In this document: positions 11,193-21,400 of the stretch, in pieces
Numbering within the stretch: the stretch's first letter is position 1
Layout of the letters: each line of letters opens with the position of its first letter
Assembly (NCBI GenBank): GCA_900404475.1
Contig: OUQQ01000192.1
Location: 1 to 31,143, forward strand
Origin: Spongospora subterranea
Taxonomy: Eukaryota; Endomyxa; Phytomyxea; Plasmodiophorida; Plasmodiophoridae
Length of the DNA stretch: 31,143 nucleotides
Direction: 5' to 3'
Notes under the pieces: model-generated
What the model saw: the letters and a program-made list of their open reading frames with translations, nothing else
Databases searched by the model: none
What the model was told of the DNA's origin: nothing
Program-made: the position numbers and the translations under genes

Positions 11193-11280
11193 GTGATGGT
11201 TTGCTTCGACTATCAAACAGAGGTAGCACCTCCTCTTAACTTGCACGAGAAGCCCAACCGTTCCACTAGGCCACCATGAC
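11193..11280 (-). tRNA. Degenerate tRNA-Leu(CAA)-like sequence, probably a pseudogene or SINE head
   Basis: On the minus strand the 88-nt segment has 5' GTCATGG and 3' CCATCAC as acceptor strands (6 of 7 pair), a perfect A box (TGGCCTAGTGG) with a GCC/GGC D stem, and an anticodon arm with TGCAAGT as loop (anticodon CAA, but G in place of the invariant U33). A variable-arm stem AGGT/ACCT as in type II tRNAs follows, then a T arm with GTCGAA in the loop but a poor stem. The overall length fits tRNA-Leu. The lost U33 and weak T stem argue against a working tRNA. Confidence 0.38.
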
Positions 11281-11426
11281 ACCCTGTTGTTTACCCTTTA
11301 TTGGTAGAGCATCTAAATACCCACTGCGTCACTATATTTACCGAATCACTACAGTGGTCGGCAGATCTGGTTTTTGATCTGCGAAATCGCACAATTTCTG
11401 CGCGAACCCAAAATTGTTGAATATTA

Positions 11427-11750
11427 ATGTCAGGCAGCGGCACGTGCAACTCGAAGCAACCGGTGGGCACGATCCCGGGCGCCAAAACTTTAACCATCGC
11501 GAAGACGTTTACATCACAAAGGCCTACTCGGCCGTGACCACGGACGCAGCGGTCGCGACCGACCAGTCCGGCGACATTACTATGACAAACTTGCCAAGCA
11601 TTTCAACGAAAACATTGCTGGCAAGGAAGATTTTGTCCAGGTTCGGAGCACGGCCAGCGTGAGTGGCCGTTGGCTTAATACGATCCAGAAAAGTTTTTTG
11701 AAGTTTAGCTGTTGCCTCAAGTCAAGCACACTATCACAACGTTTTGACTG
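11427..11750 (+). pseudogene. Frameshifted SANT/Myb-like DNA-binding protein gene
   Basis: Three overlapping frames carry successive parts of one protein. From ATG 11427 come MSGSG and PVGTIPGAK; one base out of phase are NFNHREDVYITKAYS and DAAVATDQSGD; and shifted again are YYDKLAKHFNENIAG, STASVSGRWLNTIQKS and LKFSCCLKSS. This order (acidic start of a helix, AYS..T.D, DQSG..Y.KLAKHF, RT.S..GRW..IQK...KF) is that of the SANT/trihelix-like proteins that accompany PIF/Harbinger-type transposons and form large families in plants and oomycetes. Two frameshifts break the gene. Its 3' part is duplicated in inverted orientation at 11872-12048. Confidence 0.6.
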
Positions 11751-12048
11751 TTAATCTGAACAAACGTTTGATCCGGATGATTATCAGAATGATTCATCTT
11801 AGGGAAATAGTACTAATTCAGCATGGCTTTGACGTTACCATCATATTTCATGAACTTCATTTCCTACAATAAATCATTCTGATAATCATCCGATTCAAAC
11901 AGGATCAAACGTTTGTTCAGATTAAAAGTCGAAACGTTGTGTAGTGTGCTTGACTTGAGGCAACCGCTAAACTTTAACAGACTTTTCTGGATCGTATTAA
12001 GCCAACGGCCACAGCCGCTGGCCGTGCTCCGAACCTGGACAAGATGCT
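11630..12048. repeat. Large imperfect inverted repeat, arms about 175 bp, built from SANT-like gene copies
   Basis: The left arm (about 11630-11803) and right arm (about 11872-12048) are near-complete reverse complements, with long identical runs such as TCAAGTCAAGCACACTA, GGCTTAATACGATCCAGAAA and GATGATTATCAGAATGAT. The spacer is about 68 bp. The left arm is the 3' part of the SANT-like pseudogene. The right arm read on the minus strand encodes the same segment (QVRSTAS, GRWLNTIQKSLLKFSGCLK). The two copies face each other tail to tail. Small indels show that both arms have aged since duplication. Confidence 0.8.
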
Positions 12049-12473
12049 CTTAGGTCACAAAAATTAGATCCTTTTGAGTCGAATAACCTATTTGGCCGGG
12101 TATTTCCGCAGCAGCAATAAAAATGGGTTCCGAAACGTTTTTTTTTTGCCAAATAGCAAAGCTTACTTACCAAGCAAATGTACGCTCGCCCGAAAGCTTT
12201 GCTATTTGAGCAGCGACATGGTGATGTCATTACTATTACATGCTTTCTAAGTTATAGTGTTGTGATGAAATACCTCCTATGATGATATTGCTGCATGCAT
12301 AAATCCGCAAAACAAATCGGTATTTGTGAGTGAGTACTGTATTGCAAAACATCAACGATGTCGTTGTAGTTTCGTATCGCTGTATGCAAAATCGCATTCC
12401 GCTATGTGGAATCATGGTCTAGACACAGAGAAGGTACTGGTTTAAAGATATAATAAACTACGTCAGTGCAAAG
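12049..12473. other. Intergenic, with a 15-bp inverted repeat
   Basis: CAAATAGCAAAGCTT at 12150-12164 is perfectly inverted at 12194-12208, separated by 29 bp, next to a 10-base T run. No gene was recognised. The right end is the 3' flank of UBC9. Confidence 0.5.
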
Positions 12474-13062
12474 CTAGTCAAACTTGGGGGCAAACTTCAA
12501 TGCCTGGGCTTTGATCTTTTGGCTGTAAGCGATTTTGTTGGTTCGGTATAAGTGATATGGAGCTTCACATGCTGGATCTGAATTATTAGGGTCATTAAGT
12601 AATGCTTGAATGCCTAGAAGAATTTCCTTGAGGCTAATGCTCGGCTTCCAATCTTTATCTTCGTTCAGAATACTCAAGCAAACTGTGCCAGATGGGTAAA
12701 TATTCGGATGGAATATTGGAGGGGAGAAGGCGCATTTCGGAGGTTTCAAAGGATAATCATCGGAAAAAATAACGGTGACGGTATAGACTCCTCCTTCCCA
12801 ATCGGTCTGTGATATCTGAGAAAACTGACAAAGCCAAACAATATATACCATACCCCAGCTTTTCCAGGAATACCACAAGTCCATTTTAGAAGATTCGTGG
12901 AGCCGTCTTCGTTCCTTTCAGGGCGGGCAAAAAATCCATGAGGATGAGATTTCCGCCAAGACTACGCACACAAACAGAGTTCGTAAAAATCCCGGCGACG
13001 TAAAATTTCGGTAGACTGACCTTGCGTTCTTCGGCCAAGCGTGCCCGAGAGATGCCCGACAT
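12474..13062 (-). CDS. UBC9: SUMO-conjugating enzyme E2 UBC9, 3 exons
   Basis: Exons 13062-13021, 12961-12854 and 12806-12474 encode 160 residues, the usual length. UBC9 accepts SUMO from the E1 as a thioester and transfers it to lysines of nuclear proteins. Visible family marks are the start [40 protein letters not shown], the [20 protein letters not shown] block and [15 protein letters not shown] with the catalytic cysteine (about residue 94). [20 protein letters not shown] and [15 protein letters not shown] follow, as in UBC9 rather than ubiquitin E2s. Both introns are short GT-AG introns (59 and 47 nt). Its start codon is only 11 bp from the ATG of an opposite-strand ORF. Confidence 0.95.
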
Positions 13063-13073
13063 TAAATTGACAA

Positions 13074-13797
13074 ATGACCACAACAGCAGGTCCGGTAAAC
13101 CCTACATACGACAGTGGAAATGTTGCGCCCCCAGTCTCCAGCCTAATGTTGACGGACAGCACGCGACAATTGTTATCCTGCGGCCTCTTTCGTGATAATC
13201 TAGCGGTGCGTTCTTTTGAGAACATCACTTCATTGACATTTGAGCGGCGTAAATCAAAAACTTGCAGCAGCGGTATAGTTTTTAACTGCCTTTCAAGTTC
13301 CGCACCATCAGTGTTGCATCAAGGCGATGTCGCTTTTCATTTGTGCTATGTGGAGTGTGGAGCATTTTCTAAAAGGCGTTTCAGAAAAGGCATAAGGTTC
13401 AGCCCTCTCTAGGAGAAAATGATGGTCATCAACTGGTCCAGTATAGCATTCATATCCTGATAACGGAAGTGACCGTCATTCGTGCCGAATTTCGATGGCC
13501 ATCACCTTCCCGTGGAGCCAGATGCTGCTCTTGCCGACAATGATCCCGAATTTGCCTTGTTGCCCATTTTGTGTCCAGGAGGAGGTTTTCGGTGAGAAAA
13601 CCAGTTGGGCTGGGTCTCGAACATTTTGAGCTTCTTCAGAATCAATTTGGACTATACGATGCATGGATAGCTCATGAACCGGGACGGTGCTGTAACCATT
13701 CCCTTAATACATATCTTCATGCTTTTCCACCAGAGTTGGGTCTAAATCACAAAAAGCCAGATATTGCCCAAACAACAATCAATGATTGGACCTGACT
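13074..13797 (+). CDS. Unidentified gene divergent from UBC9; exon structure unresolved
   Basis: The frame from ATG 13074 (MTTTAGPVNPTYDSGNVAPP) is open for 112 codons. A donor at about 13402 (ATAAG|GTTCAG) could join it to an acceptor at about 13450. Downstream there is coding-like text in two other frames: DGHHLPVEPDAALADNDPEF near 13495-13580, then LEHFELLQNQFGLYDAWIAH and LHAFPPELGLNHKKPDIAQ ending at the TGA before 13797. I could not join these parts with canonical introns, so either an intron was missed or the gene has a frameshift. No family was recognised. It lies between UBC9 and PIG-W. Confidence 0.4.
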
Positions 13798-13803
13798 TTG
13801 GCT

Positions 13804-13943
13804 GATGATCACGTTTCTGAGCACGTTTCTCTACAGTACGCTTGAAACGAAATATTGTATAGTAGTCCAGTCGCCGTGATCATACTCTTGAGCATGTCTA
13901 TCTACTGTCTAAACATACACTTGTAACGATTGGGGTATTGTAA
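13804..13943 (+). repeat. Imperfect direct repeat upstream of PIG-W
   Basis: Two diverged copies of a 55-67 bp unit start at about 13804 and 13877. Both run TGATCA, then TTGAGCA (or CTGAGCA), then TCTCTACAGT/TCTACTGTCT, CTTG.AACGA and end TATTGTA. They occupy most of the 195 bp between the preceding ORF and the PIG-W start and may carry regulatory sites. Confidence 0.4.
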
Positions 13944-13992
13944 TCAGCGCCGTGGACTTGAAAACACTTAAATCTTGAGAGGAAGGATTCAG

Positions 13993-15619
13993 ATGCAATT
14001 GACGGATGCCGCGTCAGAATATGAGATTGATCATGGCCGGATGCGATTCTTGCGACGATACCCAATGGGTTCGGAACAGTACAAACTACAGAAGGAGCGA
14101 TTTGTGTCGGAATCGTCTGGATGCGCTCTTATCGAAGTCACCTTGCTTTGTCTCATCGTCGCGGTTAGAAGGAAACACTGATTAATCATAGTTCGTTGTC
14201 CTTGTTACGTGATATTTTATTGTTTTCGCCTCAGCTCGATTTTTCCTCTCCTGGTATTGACGATAAGTTTAATACTCATTGCAGACGTCAATCATCTCCC
14301 ATCATAGTCTCCGTTCATCGATTTTTCGTCAGAAAAGGCCCTCACAGTTTCTGCATATCTTTGACTTTTTTCTCGAGTTCCTTATGTGTCCATGCGTAAT
14401 CGTCATCTCCATGCTCTATCCTGAATATCTTGCCACGATATTCATCAGTCAACTAGTGATTTCCGCCAGCAGCTTTCTATTCATATCAGATTCAACATCT
14501 ACTGTGGCGCTTCAGAAAGCGATGAACAGCCCGCGTCTTCGATTCGTAACATGGTTTCGTTCTGCGTTTATGGTTTGCACATGCTGCGCGATTCTAGCCG
14601 TTGATTTCCCTTTATTTCCACGACGATTTGTTAAAACAGAGACTTTCGGCACGTCGCTGATGGATACGGGAGTGGGATTCGTGGTTTTTTCCAGTGGACT
14701 GGTCTCGAAACAGTCCAGATATCAAACTCGGTCGTCATTTCTTTCAGTGGTCAAATCGACTTCGCCTATGCTAATATTGGGGGTTGTGCGATACGCATCT
14801 GTTTCGGCTGTAGACTATCAAACCCACGTCTCAGAATATGGGGTTCATTGTAAGATATCCATTTAATGTACATTAGAAAACGATCTGATCGAGTTTAGGG
14901 AATTTCTTCTTCACATTAACCGCAACGTCTTTGATGTCCCACGTGCTGCATCCTGTTATCAAAAGAATTTCGGTGTTGGGATGTGCGTTGGTCGTCTCAG
15001 GGATCTCTCAATTTGTCATGTCCCAACACATGGATTTTCTCCTCAACTCGCCACGAGCAACACTGTTTTCGGCGAATCGCGAAGGCATCTTCAGCTCGTT
15101 TGGATATTTCTCTATTTATCTTATTGGGTATGTTAGATTATGAGTATTAATCCCTTCCAGTGTTGACTTTGCCGTAGGGTCGATATTGGCGCGCGATTCC
15201 TACATCAAAAAAGCATTCGCTCGTGGTGGCTCACAGTACTTACGTTGGCAACATGCTCCTCGCTGTGTTTTCTCTTAGTAACACTTTTAGGAACTGATTC
15301 AGTGTCGAGACGTTTTACAAATTTTCCCTTCGTTATCTGGACTGTGTCCTTTTGTACTGGTGCATTAGCAATTCTGTTGTCATATGATCTTGTATCAAGC
15401 CATGAGAACGACTTCAAACCGATTTTGTCGGGGATTGCAAAAAATCAACTATTCATATTTCTAGGCGCCAATCTCGCAACGGGAGCAGTCAATCTAACAA
15501 TGCAGACTTTGTATGCTAAAGACGCCATGTCAGTGATAATCATGACATTTTACATTCTTCTTGTCAGCAGTATAGCAGCATTAATGAACTATTTCAACAT
15601 TAGCCTCAAGTTTTGGTGA
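13993..15619 (+). CDS. PIGW: PIG-W / GWT1, inositol acyltransferase of GPI-anchor synthesis
   Basis: Certain exons are 13993-14163, about 14333-14849, 14899-15127 and 15178-15619. The enzyme acylates the inositol of GlcN-PI in the ER membrane. Diagnostic motifs are YKLQKERFVS near the N-terminus, CAILAVDFPLFPRRFVKTET, FGTSLMDTGVGF, HVSEYGVHWNFF, FSANREGIFSSFGY, DSVSRRFTNFPFVIW and NQLFIFLGANLATGAVNLTM. Many hydrophobic helices fit the family's roughly 13-pass topology. The splice between the first exon and KRPSQFLHIFDFF is uncertain: 14164-14332 probably contains a further short hydrophobic exon, because the simple join gives 452 residues against about 490-500 in known homologues. The 3' end lies 107 bp from the CDC50 stop on the other strand. 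Confidence 0.9.
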
Positions 15620-15726
15620 TTTCTGTTCTCGTTAATTCAATGTTCAAACACAATACAACCGTGATTATCCAGTCCTCCCTGTGCTATCGGCTACATATTT
15701 TCAGGTTTTATTTATCATCGAAATCC

Positions 15727-16918
15727 TTAGCGGCAATGGGATGCCGATCCATTGTCAACCACATGAATTCGCCTATCCCCTTGATTCCATTGGAAGTATG
15801 TCATATCGCCCAACGTCCTCGGCGAGTGCGAGTGTTTGGCCAAGAACAACACCGCCAAGATCAGGCACGCCGATCCTACCGTTATATAGGCATAGCCCAA
15901 GAACGGGTTTTTCCCACCAAGAATCGACATTGTCGAAAACACCACCGCTTTTTCCCCATTAAACCCGCTAACCGGGAACTGGTTGTTGACTCTCAATTCG
16001 AGCTGATATCCAGCAGGAAATTCCTTCTCGGCGACGATCCTGTTCAACTTCTTGAATGTTGGCATCCCTGCTGTTCTCATCCAGACGATGAACTCCTCAT
16101 CAGTCACCTCCGGTATCAATACTGTCCCTGGGATTCCCGGGCGCGTCGTCAGCCTAAACATTCAACAAAGTTAAACATGTCGAAGGCACAGAAAATCTGT
16201 TTACAGGTGCAATCTGTTCGATCTCCAATTTGTAAGTACAAAAACAATGTTCCCACCTTGTGACGCCATCGTAATTTCGTCTTGGTTTTTTGAATTTTTG
16301 TTGAACATCAGTTGCCCAAGCAATGCCCTTCTTATTCCAATTGGCGCCGGCCAGAATTTCTTCCTGTCCATCAGGCGAGAACAGAGACGCGTTGAACTGG
16401 TCGGTGAAGAACGAGTTGGCGATGAGTCCACAAGGATACAAGATCTTGGTGGGGTCGGCCGGGGAGTAGATCAGCGGATCGCACGCGGCTAGGTCCGCTT
16501 GTGATAAATCCCCAACTCCTCGTAATTGTGCATCGCTCCCTAAGCAGCGGTTAAATCAGACCTCGTGACATTCACGAACAAACAATTAGGTACTTGATTT
16601 CACGTATCGTCGATGATTCTGATAAAAATTCGTGAGCTGATAATAGAAGTATATCGGTGGGGTCATGGCGATGGGTATTTGGATATTGACAACACAATCA
16701 GATGGCGGTGGAGGGCAGATATCATCGTATCGGTAAACTATTTCCACAACCGAGTTTGATATGGATAGGACCACGAATCCGATCGGTATGAACAGCACTC
16801 CGATTGTCGTGAACGTTATGATGACCCACTTTGGCGTTAAGATCGGCTGCCAGGCCTGCAAACGCTGCTGCTTGAACGGCGTGTCGGCCGGGCGTACATG
16901 TGCCATCGCACCCGTCAT
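15727..16918 (-). CDS. CDC50/LEM3 family beta subunit of P4-ATPase lipid flippase, 3 exons
   Basis: Exons 16918-16594, 16539-16257 and 16153-15727 give 344 residues. CDC50 proteins pair with P4-ATPases, let them leave the ER and take part in flipping phospholipids. Family marks are FKQQRLQAWQPILTP just before the first membrane helix, FIPIGFVVLSISNS at its end, YQLTNFYQNHRRYVKS, YPCGLIANSFFTDQFN, GIAWATDV, FIVWMRTAGMPTFKKL and LGGKNPFLGYAYITVGSACL leading into the second helix. Two membrane segments flank a Cys-containing luminal domain (CPPPPSDC, AACDP, YPCG). A second in-frame Met lies four residues after the chosen start. Confidence 0.93.
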
Positions 16919-17223
16919 GTTCCAACTAGCCAGTGGTGGTTGATTGACCAGGGCGGTTTCCCATTCACCGACAGGAAGTTTCCAGAGCCAATCCGATCGA
17001 GGTACGCCTACCCGACACTAGACAACGAGAAGTCGCAACTCGATCAAACAGTGCACAACTTGGACGTGGACATCCATCGAATGCAGTCTCGCAAGGATGC
17101 AACCATTTCTCGATCATGCCTAAAATTTGCGGTTTTTAAGTGGTTTTGCCAGATGAGTCAACTGGGGTAAACTGAGTCATTTGCTAGAACGTGTTCATTG
17201 GAATATCGGATTAACGTAAATCG
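16919..17223. other. Intergenic, divergent promoter region
   Basis: These 305 bp separate the CDC50 start from the secreted-protein gene. A plus-strand frame at 16898-17170 is open but looks like chance. No element was recognised. Confidence 0.4.
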
Positions 17224-17706
17224 ATGAAACAGTTAATAACTTTATTATTATTAGCGTCGGCGCTGGCTGCTGTCGTTGTCGCAAACCCCGATGGATCGCC
17301 AATATGTGACGCCACGGTCGAGCAATTGCAGAAGATGTCGTTGGCAAAGAACAATCCGACGTCCACATGGCGAATTGTGGCTAAACGTCAAGACGGGAAC
17401 TTCGTAATTCGCCTCGAAAATCGAAAGGATCGTGAGGCGCCTTACATCGGATTTCTGCTCTATGTCGAGGACGAAAATCAGAACAGAATCGGGTCGTTCG
17501 AGAAGGAAGATTATCTCAAGAACGTCGGAAATGACAAATGCAATGACGGAACCACAATCACCCAGGTGGATACGACACCAAAATCGGGACAGACTTCTTT
17601 TGTATGGGTGCCGTCGAGCAATGGGAACGGGAAATTGACAATTAGGGCTGCGATAGTAGCTGATATGACAGATTGGTATGTTATCAAGAAAACAGTGGAT
17701 CTGTAA
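17224..17706 (+). CDS. Small secreted Reeler-like protein, single exon
   Basis: The 160-residue product has a clear signal peptide (MKQLITLLLLASALAAVVVA, cleavage before NPDG). The body resembles a Reeler/reelin N-terminal domain, an immunoglobulin-like beta fold: APYIGFLLYVEDENQNRIGS, a central Cys (DKCND), then VDTTPKSGQTSFVWVPSS and KLTIRAAIVADMTDWYVIKK. In the family the order is GFLL..., G.F, C, VTH, F.W..P, V.F.ATVV, YW. Here the His of VTH and the final YW are changed (ITQ, DWY). Only two Cys occur in the mature part. With no membrane helix it is likely released or wall-associated. No intron is needed, unusual here. Confidence 0.55.
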   Translation: MKQLITLLLLASALAAVVVANPDGSPICDATVEQLQKMSLAKNNPTSTWRIVAKRQDGNFVIRLENRKDREAPYIGFLLYVEDENQNRIGSFEKEDYLKNVGNDKCNDGTTITQVDTTPKSGQTSFVWVPSSNGNGKLTIRAAIVADMTDWYVIKKTVDL

Positions 17707-18470
17707 TTTACTGATCTCGTTGTCGATAATGCATAAACACTCTGGACGTGCATTTCCGTCAACACTATGCCTTTATCAGTGTGGTTAGCTAATGTGCGAA
17801 ATTGTGATGGACAAACCCGAGGAATAACGCGAGCAATACAAAGTCTGTCACCTGAGTAGATTTTCCTGTCCAGATTATTCCTGATCAAGGTGAATATGCG
17901 AACAAGTTCCCTTGTCATGGAAAAAGGTACTGATCCGACATGTTAAAAACGAGCTGGAAGCGAAGGCGGGATGATGGTTCTTTAATTTACAGACCATACC
18001 AGAAATGATGATCGACGCCACTTCTAGATGGTCCTGATCGAGCGTATAATGAATTGGAACAGAGAAGGTTCCTGGCTGGGGTCTTGTCTTCTTTGCGGCG
18101 ATGGCAGCGCACCACAGAGCAGAAGTATTTATTCATCGCGCTGCACTCTGGATGATGAAAGCGTGGGCGGTACAGTTCAACCAATACTTTTCTAGCAATT
18201 GCAGCGACCCTCGAACCGGCAACAGCCCTGGCCCCACTTGGGATGGATTTCATCGGGTTCCAAGTCTGTCCTTAAATGACAAGCTTCATTGCTCTGCCCT
18301 ACAGCATTTTCGCCACCATAACAAAAAATTGTTCACATTTTCCTTTGTTGCGGCCTATGCAAAAAAAACTAGGCACGTCAGGGGGAGGAAGGGCCAGATT
18401 TCTAACTAAACAATCGAGGCTAAAGAAATAGTATTTATAATATAGTTGGTGGTAAATATGATGACGGGAT
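17707..18470. other. Intergenic, 764 bp, no certain gene
   Basis: This is the 3' flank of both the secreted protein and dynactin. A minus-strand frame at 17987-18253 contains VAAIARKVLVELY, which recalls an IQ motif, and a neighbouring frame reads GTFSVPIHYTLDQDHLEV. The two do not join into a credible gene, so I leave the stretch unassigned. Confidence 0.4.
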
Positions 18471-21400
18471 TTAAGAAACCAGTCGTTGGTCTTCAACAGC
18501 ACGCCATTGCGCAAGGTGATTATTAATTTGTATGCGTTTTTTTAGAGCAAAAGCTTGAGTATGTACGTCGTTGAGCTGACGATAATGCGAGTCCCGGCGC
18601 CTGGTCTGTTCGCCGGGATGGCTTAATGATACCAGAACGGGAGCGCAGAGCAGGTGTAACGCCCGACATGACACTTGCGTTATTGCTTGATGAAGTTCGT
18701 TCGAGCTGTAACGCTATGGTCAACCATTTATTTGAGTAAGACTTTATCAGGGTACCTTGGCGATTGTAGTTGCAAAGCGGGCAAGCGTCGTTGCAGATTA
18801 GACAATGAAACAGAATTACGCTCCCGGATAAGTTTATCTCGAGTTATTTGCAACGAACGTCTTAGTCGCGTGATTATCAGCGATTCGTCCTATGCGAATC
18901 CATTATCAGTCACCCCACAACCTGGTTTTTAAATACAAGAATATAGAATAGTCAAAACAGTTTAACCGCCACACAGCGCAATGTGGTGTGACCTGGTTCG
19001 AGTAAATTTGTTGATGGTCTAATGCAGCGGTGAGGGTTCCAGTAGGGGCAGCCTTAATGTGCACGAGATCTGATTTCCTATCTTTCTCCAGAGTAGCCAG
19101 TTGTTCGATGTACATTCGTTCACGGTGCTGCATTGCAACAAGTTTATCGGAAAATGCTCGCGCCTTAGCCGACTCGGCTGACAGCTCGGTTGTACGACGT
19201 TCACATTCATTTTGACAGGTTCGAAGTTGAGCCGATAGCTCTTCCAATTCCTGCGCTACACCGTTATATTTTCCATGGAACAAAAGCATATGCATACCAA
19301 AGACATTGTTTCGGATCGTTGAAGCTGTTCGCGACACTGCCGAACGCATTGAACCCAAGGAGGCGAACTGCACAACTGAAAAATTAAAAGTTGTTTTGAA
19401 TAAACACTTGTTTGGTAACCTGCAATTATCGCCCGCGAAATACATCTGATAATGATCCGGTCGTGAAGTATCTTTGATAAATGCATCGGTCAATTGGGAA
19501 ATTAAAGAGCGAACACGACTATACAGGATTTAGACGTTACTCCAAATAATTATACGTTTTCTTGACCTGAGGGATGATAATATAAAATCGTGGTGTTCCC
19601 GAACGTCTTCCTGAATTTTCTCCAACGACGAGTCGATGTCAAGCTGTTCAGGTGTCAGAGCTAAATAACCCCCGAACCATTTTGTCGAAACCTTATTTGC
19701 GAATTGAAGAGCATGGCTATGAGCACTAGAGGACAAATTGGTCGCTTCTTCGAGCAGATGAAAATATCGTGGTTCGATCAAGAGCCCGGTTTCTGCATTC
19801 TGAAAAGCGCTACGGCAAGTAGCGCGCGCTCTACTGTGTGCAGCGAACATATTTTCGACTGGTGCGGCAACCGTAACACGCCAGGTCTCCTCGTCTTCTC
19901 GTATTGCTGTTTGCATCAAGCCCAGTAAACTTCAAAACAATCAACGATAAATGAAAAAACTTACACGAGCAAATCTGCGAGCGGATATGATTCCAAAGAA
20001 AGCTTTGTTCAAGGTTCTGGAAATAAATTCGGCTAAGGGTGTGCACAGTATGATGCTCAGCATGGCCAGAAACTGCCTCCTTGTTATCCCCACATTGTGC
20101 TACGAGTTCCTAAACGGGGTCAATGAGAAAAATGTCTAGAAAACGAGAAGCTGTTACAAGGAGTAACTCCGATGATTTCTGAAGTCGAGAGATATCCACG
20201 TCACAGGTGAACACATCAGCGGCCAATAATCGTAACAAATAGTCCAAACAGTCTTCGCAAGAAAGAACGTCGCCACACAATGAGCCCTAAGCGGAGCAAA
20301 TGTCATTCATTCTTGCGGCGAAAAGCGAGGAAAGAATACAGTGCCAAGATATTGGTCAACAGGCATCGTTGACAGAAGAATAATAGCGTCATGAGCTGCA
20401 GAGCCAATGGTTGAGCATGATATGGCGCATTCACACCTGTCGAGGGTATGAGGCAGTATCGCGTGACAACATCTACTAATTACCCTATTCGGAATTCAGG
20501 AACATTGGAGTCTGATCCGGAGAGATACTCATCCAGCAGGCGTACAATGAGACTTGGCGCAAGATGAACCCCAGAGAAATAAACAATTGTTCAATTTGAT
20601 TACCGAGACTTGAACATCAGCCGATGCAGCAGCAATAATAATTCGTACGCTGATTCGTTTTCGGTTGCAGAAAAGCTCGATGGCAACCGTTGCTACGAAA
20701 CGCCATGGGTTGATGCAACGGGGAATAGAAATAAATTACCAGGGCCTGAGCGAGGCGATGCTGGGATTGAATATTTTGCAGCTCACGAAGATCATGCTCG
20801 ACCTCGGCATACCGCGCTTTTTGTAACAATCGAGATAAATGCAGGTTGCAGCTCGATTGGTCCCTTGATCGACGATGTAATTCTGACCGATGATCTTCCA
20901 GCTGCTGGACTGAGTTTAGCAATTCCTACGAATTGTTAAGTAAACCATATGCGGTCTACTGTATTACTGAGGTCTGAGAGTGATCTTACAGAATTCTCTT
21001 TTTGTAAAATACCAACTAGTTCTCGAGATCTTTGCGCCTCTGAGTGCAGTTTATAAATAAGTTGTTGTAATGTACGAAGCGTATGATAGAGTGTCGATAT
21101 TTCTGAGTCCTGAAAAACCTTGACATAACCCATCTGGTAAAGCATCTGTAATACCTTTTCATCTAACTCTGACTGTAGTTCAGTAGCGAGCTCTATATGC
21201 ATTTGCTCAACGTCAGCTTGCGTTTGCGTTAACATTTCAAGGTATCTGAAATAAAATGGTTTGGACGCAACTTGAATGACAACAAGGTACGCATAATACT
21301 GAATATCATCACGATTGTTCTCGATTTCTTTATCGAGAATGCGAATCTCAAGCTCCAAAGCAACGTCGCTCTTTGAAGGCGCAGCAGAGCGCGAAGTCTG

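Noticed and set aside
16201..16492. ORFs on both strands within CDC50
   Set aside because: Shadows of the CDC50 second exon, whose frame matches the family.
17987..18253. Possible IQ-motif or WW-like gene fragment
   Set aside because: The hints fall in two different frames that cannot be joined and lack the key tryptophans.
20610..20939. Plus-strand ORFs across the dynactin locus
   Set aside because: They are antisense shadows of exons that splice cleanly on the minus strand.
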